The position numbers and the translations under genes were made by a program. Shown piece by piece: positions 34,573-43,095 of a stretch of 64,000 bases of DNA. The number at the start of each line of letters is the position of its first letter. Position 1 is the first letter of the stretch. The notes below the pieces were generated by a model. It made no database searches. It was not told where the DNA came from and was given only the letters and a program-made list of their open reading frames with translations. This DNA comes from Phycobacter sedimenti (GTDB lineage Bacteria > Pseudomonadota > Alphaproteobacteria > Rhodobacterales > Rhodobacteraceae), in contig NZ_JBBVGR010000001.1 in NCBI RefSeq assembly GCF_038148855.1, positions 434,001 through 498,000 on the forward strand, in the 5' to 3' direction.

Positions 34573-35967
34573 TTGACCACACCAGCGCCCCGTTTCCCGG
34601 TCCGGACCTTGCGACGGGTCATTGCCGCCTTCAGCATGGCCGCCCTGCTGGGCTGCAGCACCGGCTTTGACAGCTCCCAGCCGAGCCGAGCAGCCATCGC
34701 AGAAAGCACCCTGCCCCCGGCAAAGGCCTTTGGGTCGTCAAACCCAGAGCCACCGCGCCGGGCCAACAGCGATATGGTTCGGGATTTCCTGGACCTGCAT
34801 TTCAACCTCGAAGGCGGCGGCACCCTGCCCGTCTTCACGCGGTTTGAAGGCCCGATCACCCTGCGCCTGACCGGAACCTCGACCCCCGGGATGCGTCAGG
34901 ATCTGCGCCGCCTCCTGGAGCGGTTGCGCACCGAGGGCGGCCTCGACATCTCGCTCACGAACGACGTCGGGGCCCAGATCACGATCGAGACCGTCTCGCG
35001 CAAGGCGATCCGCAGAACCTTGCCCAAAGCGGCCTGTTTCGTGGTGCCAAATGTGTCGTCCCTGGCTGAATTCCGGCGAAAGCGCCGCAGCCCGGACACC
35101 GACTGGACCCAACTGCGCAGCCGCGACCAGCTGGCGATCTTCCTGCCCAATGACGTAAGCCCGCAGGAAGCACGCGATTGCCTGCACGAGGAACTGGCCC
35201 AGGCCATCGGTCCCTTGAACGATCTCTACCGGCTGCCGGATTCGGTCTTTAACGATGACAACGTCCACACCGTGCTGACCGGGTTCGACATGCTGATCCT
35301 GCGCGCGACCTATGCGCCCGAGCTTGCAACCGGCATGAGCCGCGCCGAGGTCGCCGCCCGCCTGCCGGGGATATTTGCGCGCCTCAATCCTGCGGGTCAG
35401 CGCGTTGCGCCGCGCCCCCTGTCGCGGACGCCCCGCGCCTGGATCGATGCGATCGAGACCGCTCTTGGCCCCGACACGCGCCTTTCGCAGCGACGCATCG
35501 CGGCCCAGACGGCGGTGGAAATCGCGCGCAGGAACGGCTGGCGCGACCATCGGAGCGCCCAGGGGTATTATGTGCTCGGGCGCCTGATCCAGTCAGAGAA
35601 CCCACAAGCCGCCCTGCGCCTGTTCTCATCCGCCATGGAGGTTCTGCGCAGCCAGCCGGGCACCGATCTGCATCAGGCCCGCCTGCGCCCGCGCATGGCT
35701 GCCGATGCCATCGCCCGTGGCAAGCCCGACACCGCACTGGAGCTGCTGTCCTCTGTCCCCGCCATCGCAACGCGCCATGAAAACGCGGCTCTTCTGGCCA
35801 CAGCCTTGATGATGCAGGCCGAAGCGCTAGACCTTGCTGGGCAATTCGACGCCGCTGCTGCGGTCAGACTGGACAGCCTCGGATGGGCGCGCTACGGGTT
35901 TGGCCCGGAGTGGGCCGTGCGCGCCAAATTGCAGGAGGTGGCCAGCCTCAGGCCAGAGATCAACTGA
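34573..35967 (+). CDS. DUF2927 lipoprotein
   Basis: 464 residues from a TTG start at 34573, which gives a Sec leader ending in the lipobox AALLGC. Residues about 60-270 contain the DUF2927 block (RANSDMVRDFLDLHFNLEGG, then LHEELAQAIGPLNDLYRLPDS, with a possible zinc-type His-Glu). The C-terminal 180 residues are Ala-rich helices, probably TPR-like (QGYYVLGRLIQSENPQAALRLF). DUF2927 proteins are lipoproteins of unknown function in Rhodobacterales. The only ATG near the leader, at 34636, would be too short for a signal peptide, so TTG is preferred, with CGGAGA about ten bases upstream. Confidence 0.75.
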   Translation: MTTPAPRFPVRTLRRVIAAFSMAALLGCSTGFDSSQPSRAAIAESTLPPAKAFGSSNPEPPRRANSDMVRDFLDLHFNLEGGGTLPVFTRFEGPITLRLTGTSTPGMRQDLRRLLERLRTEGGLDISLTNDVGAQITIETVSRKAIRRTLPKAACFVVPNVSSLAEFRRKRRSPDTDWTQLRSRDQLAIFLPNDVSPQEARDCLHEELAQAIGPLNDLYRLPDSVFNDDNVHTVLTGFDMLILRATYAPELATGMSRAEVAARLPGIFARLNPAGQRVAPRPLSRTPRAWIDAIETALGPDTRLSQRRIAAQTAVEIARRNGWRDHRSAQGYYVLGRLIQSENPQAALRLFSSAMEVLRSQPGTDLHQARLRPRMAADAIARGKPDTALELLSSVPAIATRHENAALLATALMMQAEALDLAGQFDAAAAVRLDSLGWARYGFGPEWAVRAKLQEVASLRPEIN

Positions 35968-36039
35968 CCACGCCGCGCGGGCGCCCACGGGGACCACGTC
36001 GGCGGGTGCCGGAAACAGAATGAAACAGGCGGACAACAC

Positions 36040-36207
36040 ATGATCGTAATCGCTGCTTTGCTGCTGGGTGCAACCATCGGCGCTCTGACAGCCCGGAAAC
36101 GTAACGGCAATCTGGCGGACATGCTGCAATATGGCGCTGTCTATGCCATCGGCTTTGGTATTGTCGGGATGCTGGCCACCCTGATCATCCACCGGATGGC
36201 CGTGTAA
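36040..36207 (+). CDS. Small two-helix membrane protein
   Basis: 55 residues with two hydrophobic helices (MIVIAALLLGATIGALTA and VYAIGFGIVGMLATLIIH) joined by a short basic loop (RKRNGN). It is easily missed because of its size. It lies between the DUF2927 lipoprotein and the VWA gene on the same strand, 22 bases before the latter, and is probably co-transcribed with it. I do not know a function; a membrane partner of the MoxR/VWA pair is a guess. Confidence 0.65.
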   Translation: MIVIAALLLGATIGALTARKRNGNLADMLQYGAVYAIGFGIVGMLATLIIHRMAV

Positions 36208-36229
36208 CCGCGACAAGGATAGACCGCCG

Positions 36230-37414
36230 ATGTTCCAGCCCTTTTTCGAGAACCTGCGGAAGGCCTCCGTTCCCGTGTCCCTGCGGGAGTACCTGACCTT
36301 TCTGGAGGGGATGAAACGCGGGCTGGCCACCTATGACATCGACGCCTTCTATTACCTTGCACGCGCCGCCATGGTGAAGGACGAGCGCAATATCGACAAG
36401 TTCGACCGCGCCTTTGCCGCCACCTTCGAAGGGCTGGAAGCACTGCCTGCCTCTGCCGTTCTGGAAGCCGTGGACATCCCCGAAGAGTGGCTGCGCAAAA
36501 TGGCCGAAAAGCACCTTTCCGAGGAAGAGCGCGCCGAGATCGAGGCGCTTGGCGGTTTCGACAAGCTGATGGAGACCCTGAAAGAGCGCCTGAAAGAACA
36601 GGAAGGGCGCCATCAGGGTGGCAACAAGTGGATCGGCACCGCCGGCACCTCGCCCTTCGGGGCCTATGGATACAATCCCGAAGGCGTGCGTATCGGCCAG
36701 AAGGAAAGCCGACACCAGCGCGCGGTCAAGGTCTGGGACAAGCGCGAGTTCAAGAACCTCGACGGCGACGTCGAACTCGGCACCCGCAACATCAAGGTGG
36801 CCCTGAAACGCCTGCGCCGCTGGGTGCGGGAGGGTGCCGCCGAGGAGCTGGATCTCGACAACACCATCCGGGCCACCGCCGAGCACGGCTATCTGGATGT
36901 GAAAACCCGCCCCGAGCGGCACAATGCGGTCAAGGTGCTGCTGTTCCTTGACGTGGGCGGCTCGATGGATCCGCATATCAAGGTGGTGGAAGAGCTGTTC
37001 TCGGCCGCGCGCTCCGAGTTCAAGCACCTTGAGTATTACTATTTCCACAACTGCCTTTACGAAGGGGTCTGGCGCGATAACCGTCGCCGTTGGGATGCGC
37101 AGACGCCTACCCACGAGGTCCTGCGCACCTACGGCCCCGACTACAAGTGCATCTTTGTGGGCGATGCGTCGATGTCTCCTTACGAGATCGCCTATCCCGG
37201 CGGTGCAAACGAGCATTGGAACCAGGAGGCGGGCCAGGTCTGGCTGCAGCGTGCACGGGAGCAGTGGAAATCCAATCTCTGGATCAACCCTGTCCCCGAG
37301 AAATACTGGGACCACACCCACTCCATCGGCATGATCCGCGAGATCTTTGAGGACAGTATGGTCCCCATGACCCTGCACGGGCTGGAAAAGGGCATGCGCG
37401 AGCTGACCCGTTAA
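36230..37414 (+). CDS. CoxE-like VWA-domain protein
   Basis: 394 residues. The N-terminal half is helical (SLREYLTFLEGMKRG...EEWLRKMAEKHLSEEE) and the C-terminal half (about 230-390) is a von Willebrand A domain. The metal-ion site has the text FLDVGGSMDPH, so the canonical DxSxS is changed to DVGGS, with Gly at the first Ser position; the later YFHNC and IFVGDASMSP blocks are conserved in relatives. Such proteins often partner MoxR-type ATPases in assembly of metal enzymes. The MoxR-type gene lies upstream at 33562. Confidence 0.85.
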   Translation: MFQPFFENLRKASVPVSLREYLTFLEGMKRGLATYDIDAFYYLARAAMVKDERNIDKFDRAFAATFEGLEALPASAVLEAVDIPEEWLRKMAEKHLSEEERAEIEALGGFDKLMETLKERLKEQEGRHQGGNKWIGTAGTSPFGAYGYNPEGVRIGQKESRHQRAVKVWDKREFKNLDGDVELGTRNIKVALKRLRRWVREGAAEELDLDNTIRATAEHGYLDVKTRPERHNAVKVLLFLDVGGSMDPHIKVVEELFSAARSEFKHLEYYYFHNCLYEGVWRDNRRRWDAQTPTHEVLRTYGPDYKCIFVGDASMSPYEIAYPGGANEHWNQEAGQVWLQRAREQWKSNLWINPVPEKYWDHTHSIGMIREIFEDSMVPMTLHGLEKGMRELTR

Positions 37415-37492
37415 GGAGCCAATTCCGCAGGGACCGGCTACTTTCAAATTTTCTAAAACCCGCGGCATTTCCGGACAGCTGAGCAAGAAAAC

Positions 37493-37507
37493 TTAAACAG
37501 GTATTAA
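37493..37507. promoter_or_regulatory. Perfect CtrA-type box upstream of the first HD-GYP gene
   Basis: TTAA-ACAGGTA-TTAA, the exact spacing of a CtrA full site, 59 bases before the ATG at 37566. CtrA controls motility and c-di-GMP genes in Roseobacter relatives; here the target assignment is inference. Confidence 0.55.
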
Positions 37508-37565
37508 GCCTGCCCTTTTAGCGTCGTTCGTCAGTTAAGCGTCCCTTGCGAGTTCTGCTCAGTTT

Positions 37566-39008
37566 ATGATCACCAGCTTTGGAACTGACGGCACCTCTGT
37601 GCCCGAGTTGCGCCTAGGAGAGATCCTTGGCGCCCTTAGCCATGCTCTGGACATGACAGAAGGGCAGCCCAAGGGGCATTGCATCCGCTGCGCCTGGATT
37701 GGCATGCAGGTGGCCGAGGCGCTGAACCTGCCCGCGGACACCCGCAAGGATCTCTATTTCACGCTTCTGATGAAGGACACCGGCTGCAGCTCGAATGCGG
37801 CGCGGATCAACCAGCTTTACATGATGGACGATCTGGCCTTCAAACGGAACTTCAAGCGGGTGAACGGTTACCGCCAGGGCATGCCCTTCGTGTTGCGCGC
37901 AACCGCCAAGGGGGCGCCGACGCTGACGCGGCTGAAAAGACTGGGCCATGTGATCGCCAAGAAGGAAAGCATCAACGACGAGCTGATCCAGACCCGCTGC
38001 GGACGCGGTGCAGAGATCGCGCGCCGAATGCGGTTTTCCGAAGAGGTTGCCGAGGCGATTGCCGCCCTGGATGAACACTGGGATGGTGGCGGCCGCCCCC
38101 TTGGCATGAGCCGCGAGCAGATCCCGCTGTTGTCTCGCATTGCCCTGATGGCGCAGGTGACGGATGTCTTCGTGATGGATTTCGGCGCCGAAGAGGCTGC
38201 GGCAGAACTGGAGGCCCGCGCCGAGATCTGGTTCGATCCGGATCTTGTCCCCGTCTTTACCCGGATCATCCGTCGCCCCGGTTTTGCTGCGGAGCTGAAA
38301 TCTCCCCAGCTTGAAAACGAGGTGTTTTCCAGCGCCCACGCCCTTCAGATCGCAGATGTGGACGAGGACTATCTGGATGAGATCAGCCATGCCTTTGCGC
38401 TGGTCATCGATGCCAAAAGCCCTTTTACGCACGGTCATTCAGAGCGGGTTGCCCGCTATACCCGGATGATCTGCAGCCAGCTTGGCCTGTCCCCCGCCCA
38501 GATCCGATGGATGGCCCGCGCAGCCCTTTTGCATGACATCGGCAAGCTGGGAATCTCAAACAGCATCCTCGACAAGCCCGGCAGGTTGACCCGCGACGAG
38601 ATGGAGACCATTCGTCAACACCCCATCTGGGGCCACGAGGTGCTGAGCCGCGTGGGCGCCTTCCGCCAGATGGCGGACGTTATTGTTGCCCATCACGAAC
38701 GCCCCGATGGAATGGGATACCCCTATGGTCTGCAAGGCGACCAGTTGACGCTGGAAATGCGGATCCTGGCGGTGGCCGACATCTTCGACGCGCTGACCGC
38801 CGACCGGCCCTACCGCGAGGCCCTCCCACTGGAGGAGGCATTCGGCATCATGGATAAAATGGCTGGCAGCGGTCTTGATCCCGATTGCTATGTCGCCCTT
38901 CAGGATGCCATCACCCAAAGCGGCTGGCCCGCGCGCAGCCTCGCAGGTGACACCGATTGGGACAGCGAAACGGCAATGTCCTCGGAGTCGGGTCAACAAA
39001 CCGCCTGA
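37566..39008 (+). CDS. HD-GYP domain protein, copy 1
   Basis: 480 residues. The C-terminal HD-GYP domain contains HSERVARYTRM, the catalytic His323-Asp324 in LLHDIGKLG, the HPIWGHE block, HHERPDG and Gly384-Tyr385-Pro386. HD-GYP enzymes usually hydrolyse c-di-GMP. The N-terminal half (about 15-200) is a second, degenerate HD-like domain: ALSHALDMTEGQPKGHC and LLMKDTGCSSNAAR, in which the catalytic His is Lys. It has a paralogue 1.7 kb downstream with very similar text and a truncated M48 gene in between. A perfect CtrA-type box precedes it. Confidence 0.9.
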   Translation: MITSFGTDGTSVPELRLGEILGALSHALDMTEGQPKGHCIRCAWIGMQVAEALNLPADTRKDLYFTLLMKDTGCSSNAARINQLYMMDDLAFKRNFKRVNGYRQGMPFVLRATAKGAPTLTRLKRLGHVIAKKESINDELIQTRCGRGAEIARRMRFSEEVAEAIAALDEHWDGGGRPLGMSREQIPLLSRIALMAQVTDVFVMDFGAEEAAAELEARAEIWFDPDLVPVFTRIIRRPGFAAELKSPQLENEVFSSAHALQIADVDEDYLDEISHAFALVIDAKSPFTHGHSERVARYTRMICSQLGLSPAQIRWMARAALLHDIGKLGISNSILDKPGRLTRDEMETIRQHPIWGHEVLSRVGAFRQMADVIVAHHERPDGMGYPYGLQGDQLTLEMRILAVADIFDALTADRPYREALPLEEAFGIMDKMAGSGLDPDCYVALQDAITQSGWPARSLAGDTDWDSETAMSSESGQQTA

Positions 39009-39039
39009 GCGGGTAGGCCCGCCGCCCTGCATCTCCTCC

Positions 39040-39171
39040 ACGCTGCGATTGGCCCCGATCCTGTCGGCCGTGATCTATGGCCTGATTTCCTCCCGGATTT
39101 CCGTCTTGCGGACCCACCGCGCGCCAAATGCCCGTTCGATCCGCCTTGCCGATCCGCTCCTGAAACACTGA
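39040..39171 (+). pseudogene. Stump of an M48 peptidase gene left by duplication
   Basis: Forty-three codons ending at a TGA repeat the first residues of the peptidase at 40763 almost word for word (AVIYGLISSRISV, then RTHR and IRLADP). The ATG is changed to ACG and the frame closes after LLKH, so no enzyme is made. Its position after HD-GYP copy 1 matches the position of the intact gene after copy 2. Confidence 0.85.
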
Positions 39172-39198
39172 CCCACTCCCGCAAACCGGCCTTTTCCA

Positions 39199-39213
39199 TT
39201 AATCTGACGTTAT
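39199..39213. promoter_or_regulatory. Near-consensus CtrA-type box upstream of the second HD-GYP gene
   Basis: TTAA-TCTGACG-TTAT, one mismatch from the full CtrA site, about 85 bases before the ATG at 39298. Its position upstream of this paralogue parallels the perfect box of copy 1. Confidence 0.45.
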
Positions 39214-39297
39214 GCCTCTCTTCCTAGACTGCAGCCCGTGTTGCCGGGTCTTCTGGTTTGGCCTTGCCGGTGCAGCGATTGAGGTTATGCGGCGTAG

Positions 39298-40731
39298 ATG
39301 AAGACCCCAGATCCCGTCCACCCCTACCCGGCGGCCTCCAGCCTGCGTCTGGGCGAATTGCTTGGCGCACTCAGCCATGCGCTTGACATGACCGAAGGCC
39401 AGCCCAAAGGCCATTGTGTGCGCTGCTGCTGGATCGGGCTGGAGGTGGCAGATGCGCTGGCGCTGTCCCACCAGCATCGGGAAGATCTTTATTTTGCGCT
39501 GCTGATGAAGGATCTGGGATGCAGTTCCAATGCGGCGCGGATCTGCCAGCTTTATCTGACGGACGATCTGAGCTTCAAACGCGATTTCAAGACCGTGCGC
39601 GGCACCCGCAAGGGGATCCGGTTTCTGACCAGCAATACTGCCGTGCGATCCCCGGTGATGCAGCGGATCAAGACGCTGGGCCATGTTTTGTCCAACAATG
39701 ACGCCATCGCGCAGGAGCTGATCCAGACCCGGTGCGACAGGGGTGCAGAGATTGCCCGCCAGATGCGGTTCTCCGAAGAGGTGGCCACGGCCATCGCCTG
39801 CCTTGACGAACATTGGGATGGCGCCGGTCGGCCCATGGGCCTGAAGGGCGCAGAGATCCCGCTGATGTCGCGCATTGCCCTGATGGCGCAGGTCACGGAT
39901 GTGTTCACGTTGGAACTAGGCGCCGAAGCCGCCGCACTGGAACTGGAAGCGCGCGCCGGCAAGTGGTTCGACCCGGATCTGGTGCCGGTCTTTACCGAAG
40001 TGATCCGCCGCCCCGGTTTTGCAGAGGATCTGACCGATCCTGCCCGCGAAGAAGATGTCTTTGCCCGCGCGCCAGCCAGCCATACCCTACACTTGGATGA
40101 GGATTATCTGGATGAGATCAGCCATGCCTTTGCGCTGGTGATCGACGCCAAGAGCCCCTTTACCCACGGCCATTCGGAACGTGTCGCCCGCTATACGGGC
40201 ATGATCTGCGAACAATTGGGACATGCCCCTGCCCACCGCCGCTGGATGGTACGCGCGGCCCTGTTGCATGACATCGGCAAGCTGGGCGTCTCAAACAGCA
40301 TTCTCGACAAACCCGGCAAACTGACGGACGAGGAATTCGCCCAGATCAAACGCCATCCCGTCCTGGGCCATGAAGTCCTGAGCCGCATCGCCGCCTTTCA
40401 GGAACTGGCAGACGTGGCCTCGGCCCATCATGAACGTCTGGACGGAAAGGGATACCCCCATGGCGTGGGCGCAGACGCGCTCAGTCTGGACATGCGGATA
40501 CTTGCGGTTACGGATATCTTCGATGCGCTGACCGCCGACCGCCCCTATCGCGCAGCCATGCCCCTGGAAAAAGCCTATGCCATCATGGACGATCTCGCTG
40601 GAACTGCGATAGATACGGACTGTTATGCCGCCCTGCAGGATGCGATCTGCCTCAGCGGCTGGCCGGCGCCTAAGCTGACAACAGATGGCGCAATGGACGC
40701 CCCCGAGGAACAGAGCAAACATTCTGCTTGA
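39298..40731 (+). CDS. HD-GYP domain protein, copy 2
   Basis: 477 residues, strongly similar to copy 1 over the whole length (LGELLGALSHALDMTEGQPK at the N-terminus). The catalytic text is intact: His324-Asp325 in LLHDIGKLGVSN, HPVLGHE, HHERLDG and Gly385-Tyr386-Pro387. The N-terminal HD-like domain again has Lys instead of His (LMKDLGCSSNAAR). Differences lie mostly in the linker and the last 20 residues. It is followed 31 bases later by the intact M48 gene. A role in c-di-GMP removal is likely but unproven. Confidence 0.9.
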   Translation: MKTPDPVHPYPAASSLRLGELLGALSHALDMTEGQPKGHCVRCCWIGLEVADALALSHQHREDLYFALLMKDLGCSSNAARICQLYLTDDLSFKRDFKTVRGTRKGIRFLTSNTAVRSPVMQRIKTLGHVLSNNDAIAQELIQTRCDRGAEIARQMRFSEEVATAIACLDEHWDGAGRPMGLKGAEIPLMSRIALMAQVTDVFTLELGAEAAALELEARAGKWFDPDLVPVFTEVIRRPGFAEDLTDPAREEDVFARAPASHTLHLDEDYLDEISHAFALVIDAKSPFTHGHSERVARYTGMICEQLGHAPAHRRWMVRAALLHDIGKLGVSNSILDKPGKLTDEEFAQIKRHPVLGHEVLSRIAAFQELADVASAHHERLDGKGYPHGVGADALSLDMRILAVTDIFDALTADRPYRAAMPLEKAYAIMDDLAGTAIDTDCYAALQDAICLSGWPAPKLTTDGAMDAPEEQSKHSA

Positions 40732-40762
40732 GCGCAGGCCTGCGCCGCCCCATATCTAGGCC

Positions 40763-41449
40763 ATGCTGCGTTTGACCCCGATCCTTCTGGCCGTGATCTA
40801 TGGCCTGATTTCCTACCGGATTTCCGTCTGGCGGACCCACCGCGAGCTGGACGCCCGCTCCACCCGCCTTGCCGATCCGCGCCTGAAAAAGCTGACCGAC
40901 CGCCTGGCGGCAGCGCTTGAGGTCGCGGACATTCCCGTCTTCATCTACGAGGTGGACCCGGTAAATGGCCTTGCCGCACCGGACGGGCGCATCTTCATCA
41001 CCCGAGGCTTTTATCGCAAGTATGAGGCGGGCGAGGTCACCGATGCCGAGCTGGCCTCGGTCATCGCCCATGAGATCGGCCATGTGGCGCTGGGGCACTC
41101 GAAGAAGCGGATCATCGATTTTTCCGGCCAGAACGCCCTGCGCACGGCGCTGATGATGATCCTGGGCCGCTACATTCCCTTTGTCGGCCCCTGGATCGCG
41201 GGGCTGCTTGCCAACCTGCTGGCCGCCCGCCTGTCGCGCGGGGATGAATATGAGGCGGATGAATATGCCGCCGCCCTTCTGATGAAGGCGGGCATCGGGG
41301 TCGAGCCGCAGAAAACCCTCTTCCGCAAACTCGAAGAGCTGACACAGTCGCGCGCAGGCATGGCCCCGGCCTGGCTGATGAGCCACCCGAAAACCGACCA
41401 GCGCATCGCCGCCATCGAACGCCTTGAGGCGGACTGGGCCAAGGGCTGA
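40763..41449 (+). CDS. M48-family metallopeptidase
   Basis: 228 residues. A single N-terminal membrane helix (ILLAVIYGLISYRISVW) anchors the protein, and the catalytic domain has the zinc motif HEIGH at about residues 99-103, with the third zinc ligand in EYEADEYAA. A hydrophobic hairpin (LRTALMMILGRYIPFVGPWIAGLLANLLAA) sits between them, typical of M48 membrane peptidases related to HtpX and Ste24. Substrates may be misfolded membrane or envelope proteins. It follows HD-GYP copy 2 closely; a stump of a sister copy remains at 39040. Confidence 0.88.
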   Translation: MLRLTPILLAVIYGLISYRISVWRTHRELDARSTRLADPRLKKLTDRLAAALEVADIPVFIYEVDPVNGLAAPDGRIFITRGFYRKYEAGEVTDAELASVIAHEIGHVALGHSKKRIIDFSGQNALRTALMMILGRYIPFVGPWIAGLLANLLAARLSRGDEYEADEYAAALLMKAGIGVEPQKTLFRKLEELTQSRAGMAPAWLMSHPKTDQRIAAIERLEADWAKG

Positions 41450-41551
41450 GCGACCGGTGGTGACGGCGGGTCATTTCATGCGGCATGACTTGCTTCCCGT
41501 GACTGGAAGGCCCACATCTGGTCAGAGACAAACGTCACGAGGCCCCTTTCC

Positions 41552-42544
41552 ATGCGTTATTCCCTGCTCGACCTTGCTCCGGTGCCCGAAGGGACGGACA
41601 TCCCGCAGGCGCTGAAAAACAGCACTGAACTGGCCCGCCACGCCGAACGCCTTGGCTATCATCGCTACTGGCTGGCCGAGCATCACAACATGCCGGGGAT
41701 CGCCAGCGCCGCCACTGCCGTGCTGATCGGCCATATCGCCAGCCAGACCAGCACTATGCGCATCGGGGCCGGCGGCATCATGCTGCCCAACCACGCGCCC
41801 TATATGGTGGCCGAGGCCTTTGGCACCCTGGCCTCTCTTTATGGCGACCGGATCGATCTGGGGTTGGGCCGTGCGCCGGGCACCGATATGCAGACGGCCC
41901 GCGCACTGCGCCGTGGCATGGGGGCTGCGGCCAGTGGCGACAGTTTCCCGCAGGATGTCATCGACCTCATCGGTTTCATGGCGCCCGAAGATCCGCAGGC
42001 CCCGGTGCGCGCCTTTCCGGGGCAAGGCACCAACGTGCCCGTGTGGATCCTCGGCTCCAGCCTTTATGGCGCGCAGCTTGCCGCGCATTTGGGCCTGCCT
42101 TACGCCTTTGCCTCGCATTTCGCGCCGCAGGCGCTGGAGGAGGCGCTGGAGGTCTACCGCCGGTCCTTCCAGCCCTCGGTCTTTCTGGACAAGCCCCATG
42201 CGATGATGGCGATCAACGTCTTTGCCGCCGATACCGACGCGGAAGGCATTCGCCTGCGCACCACGATGCAGCAGGCCTTTGCCCGCCTGCGTCTGGGCCG
42301 CCCGGGCAAGCTGCCCGCCCCGGTCGATGACATCCACGATCATCTTCAGCCGCATGTTCTGGCAGGGGTCAACGAGGCGCTGCGCATCACCGCCGTCGGC
42401 GGCCCTGAAACCGTGCGGAACCAGCTTTCGGAGATCATCGGCAGATATCAGCCCGACGAGGTAATCCTGACCGGCCAGATCCACGACCATGGCGCGCGAA
42501 TGCATTCGTTTGAAATCGCCGCCGGTATCCTGAAAGAAATCTGA
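41552..42544 (+). CDS. LLM-class flavin-dependent oxidoreductase
   Basis: 330 residues of the luciferase-like monooxygenase family. Typical blocks are YHRYWLAEHHNMPGIASAA near 35-55, IGAGGIMLPNHAP, then DRIDLGLGRAPGTD. The last of these is the signature of the widespread MsnO8/YhbW-like group, which uses reduced FMN on unknown small substrates. It is monocistronic as far as visible, and convergent with the PIN-domain gene, three bases apart. Confidence 0.88.
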   Translation: MRYSLLDLAPVPEGTDIPQALKNSTELARHAERLGYHRYWLAEHHNMPGIASAATAVLIGHIASQTSTMRIGAGGIMLPNHAPYMVAEAFGTLASLYGDRIDLGLGRAPGTDMQTARALRRGMGAAASGDSFPQDVIDLIGFMAPEDPQAPVRAFPGQGTNVPVWILGSSLYGAQLAAHLGLPYAFASHFAPQALEEALEVYRRSFQPSVFLDKPHAMMAINVFAADTDAEGIRLRTTMQQAFARLRLGRPGKLPAPVDDIHDHLQPHVLAGVNEALRITAVGGPETVRNQLSEIIGRYQPDEVILTGQIHDHGARMHSFEIAAGILKEI

Positions 42545-42547
42545 CGC

Positions 42548-43090
42548 TCAGCCCGCCAGCGCCTTGGCCAGCCGGGGCAGACGCGCCTTTTTCAAAAGGG
42601 GCCGCATCTCCCAGACGCCCCCTGACAGGCGGTTGGCCTCGGCAAGAACAGCCTTGCCCACGGCTTCCATCCCCGCCTGTTCCTTGAGCCACAGGTCATA
42701 AAGCAGCTCATCCGGGCCGATGCGTTTCAGCCCCTCTTCGGACAGGGTATGGCGCGGGAAATCCTTGGTGTTCATAGTGACGATGCCATCGGCATGGCCA
42801 GCAATCGCGGCGGCCAGCACATGCACATCCGCCGCATCCGGCAGCCAGAGCCGCGCCTCCACGCCCGGTGCGGGCGGAACCACGGCGCTCGGCCAGTTCG
42901 CCTGCAACAGCGCAACCTCGCCCTGCGCCTGCGCCGCGCCCTCGGGGCCGAGTTTCTGCGCCGCGCGGCGCCATTCTTCGAGAATGCGCTCGGACCAGAG
43001 CGGCGTATAAAGCCCCAGCCGCGCCGCTCCCAAAAGCATTTCCCGCATCACGGTGGGATAAAGGACGCATGTGTCGAGGAGAAGCTTCAC
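42548..43090 (-). CDS. PIN-domain protein
   Basis: 180 residues from a GTG at 43090. The PIN fold is marked by LLLDTCVLYPTVMREMLL at the start, the middle PDAADVHVLAAAI and VTMNTKDFP, giving the acidic residues that bind Mg in ribonucleases. PIN proteins are commonly toxins or RNA-processing nucleases; here no antitoxin-sized gene is adjacent, so a solitary nuclease is possible. The start lies seven bases after the stop of the upstream methyltransferase gene, so the pair is probably co-transcribed. Confidence 0.8.
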   Translation of the reverse strand: MKLLLDTCVLYPTVMREMLLGAARLGLYTPLWSERILEEWRRAAQKLGPEGAAQAQGEVALLQANWPSAVVPPAPGVEARLWLPDAADVHVLAAAIAGHADGIVTMNTKDFPRHTLSEEGLKRIGPDELLYDLWLKEQAGMEAVGKAVLAEANRLSGGVWEMRPLLKKARLPRLAKALAG

Positions 43091-43095
43091 GAAGA

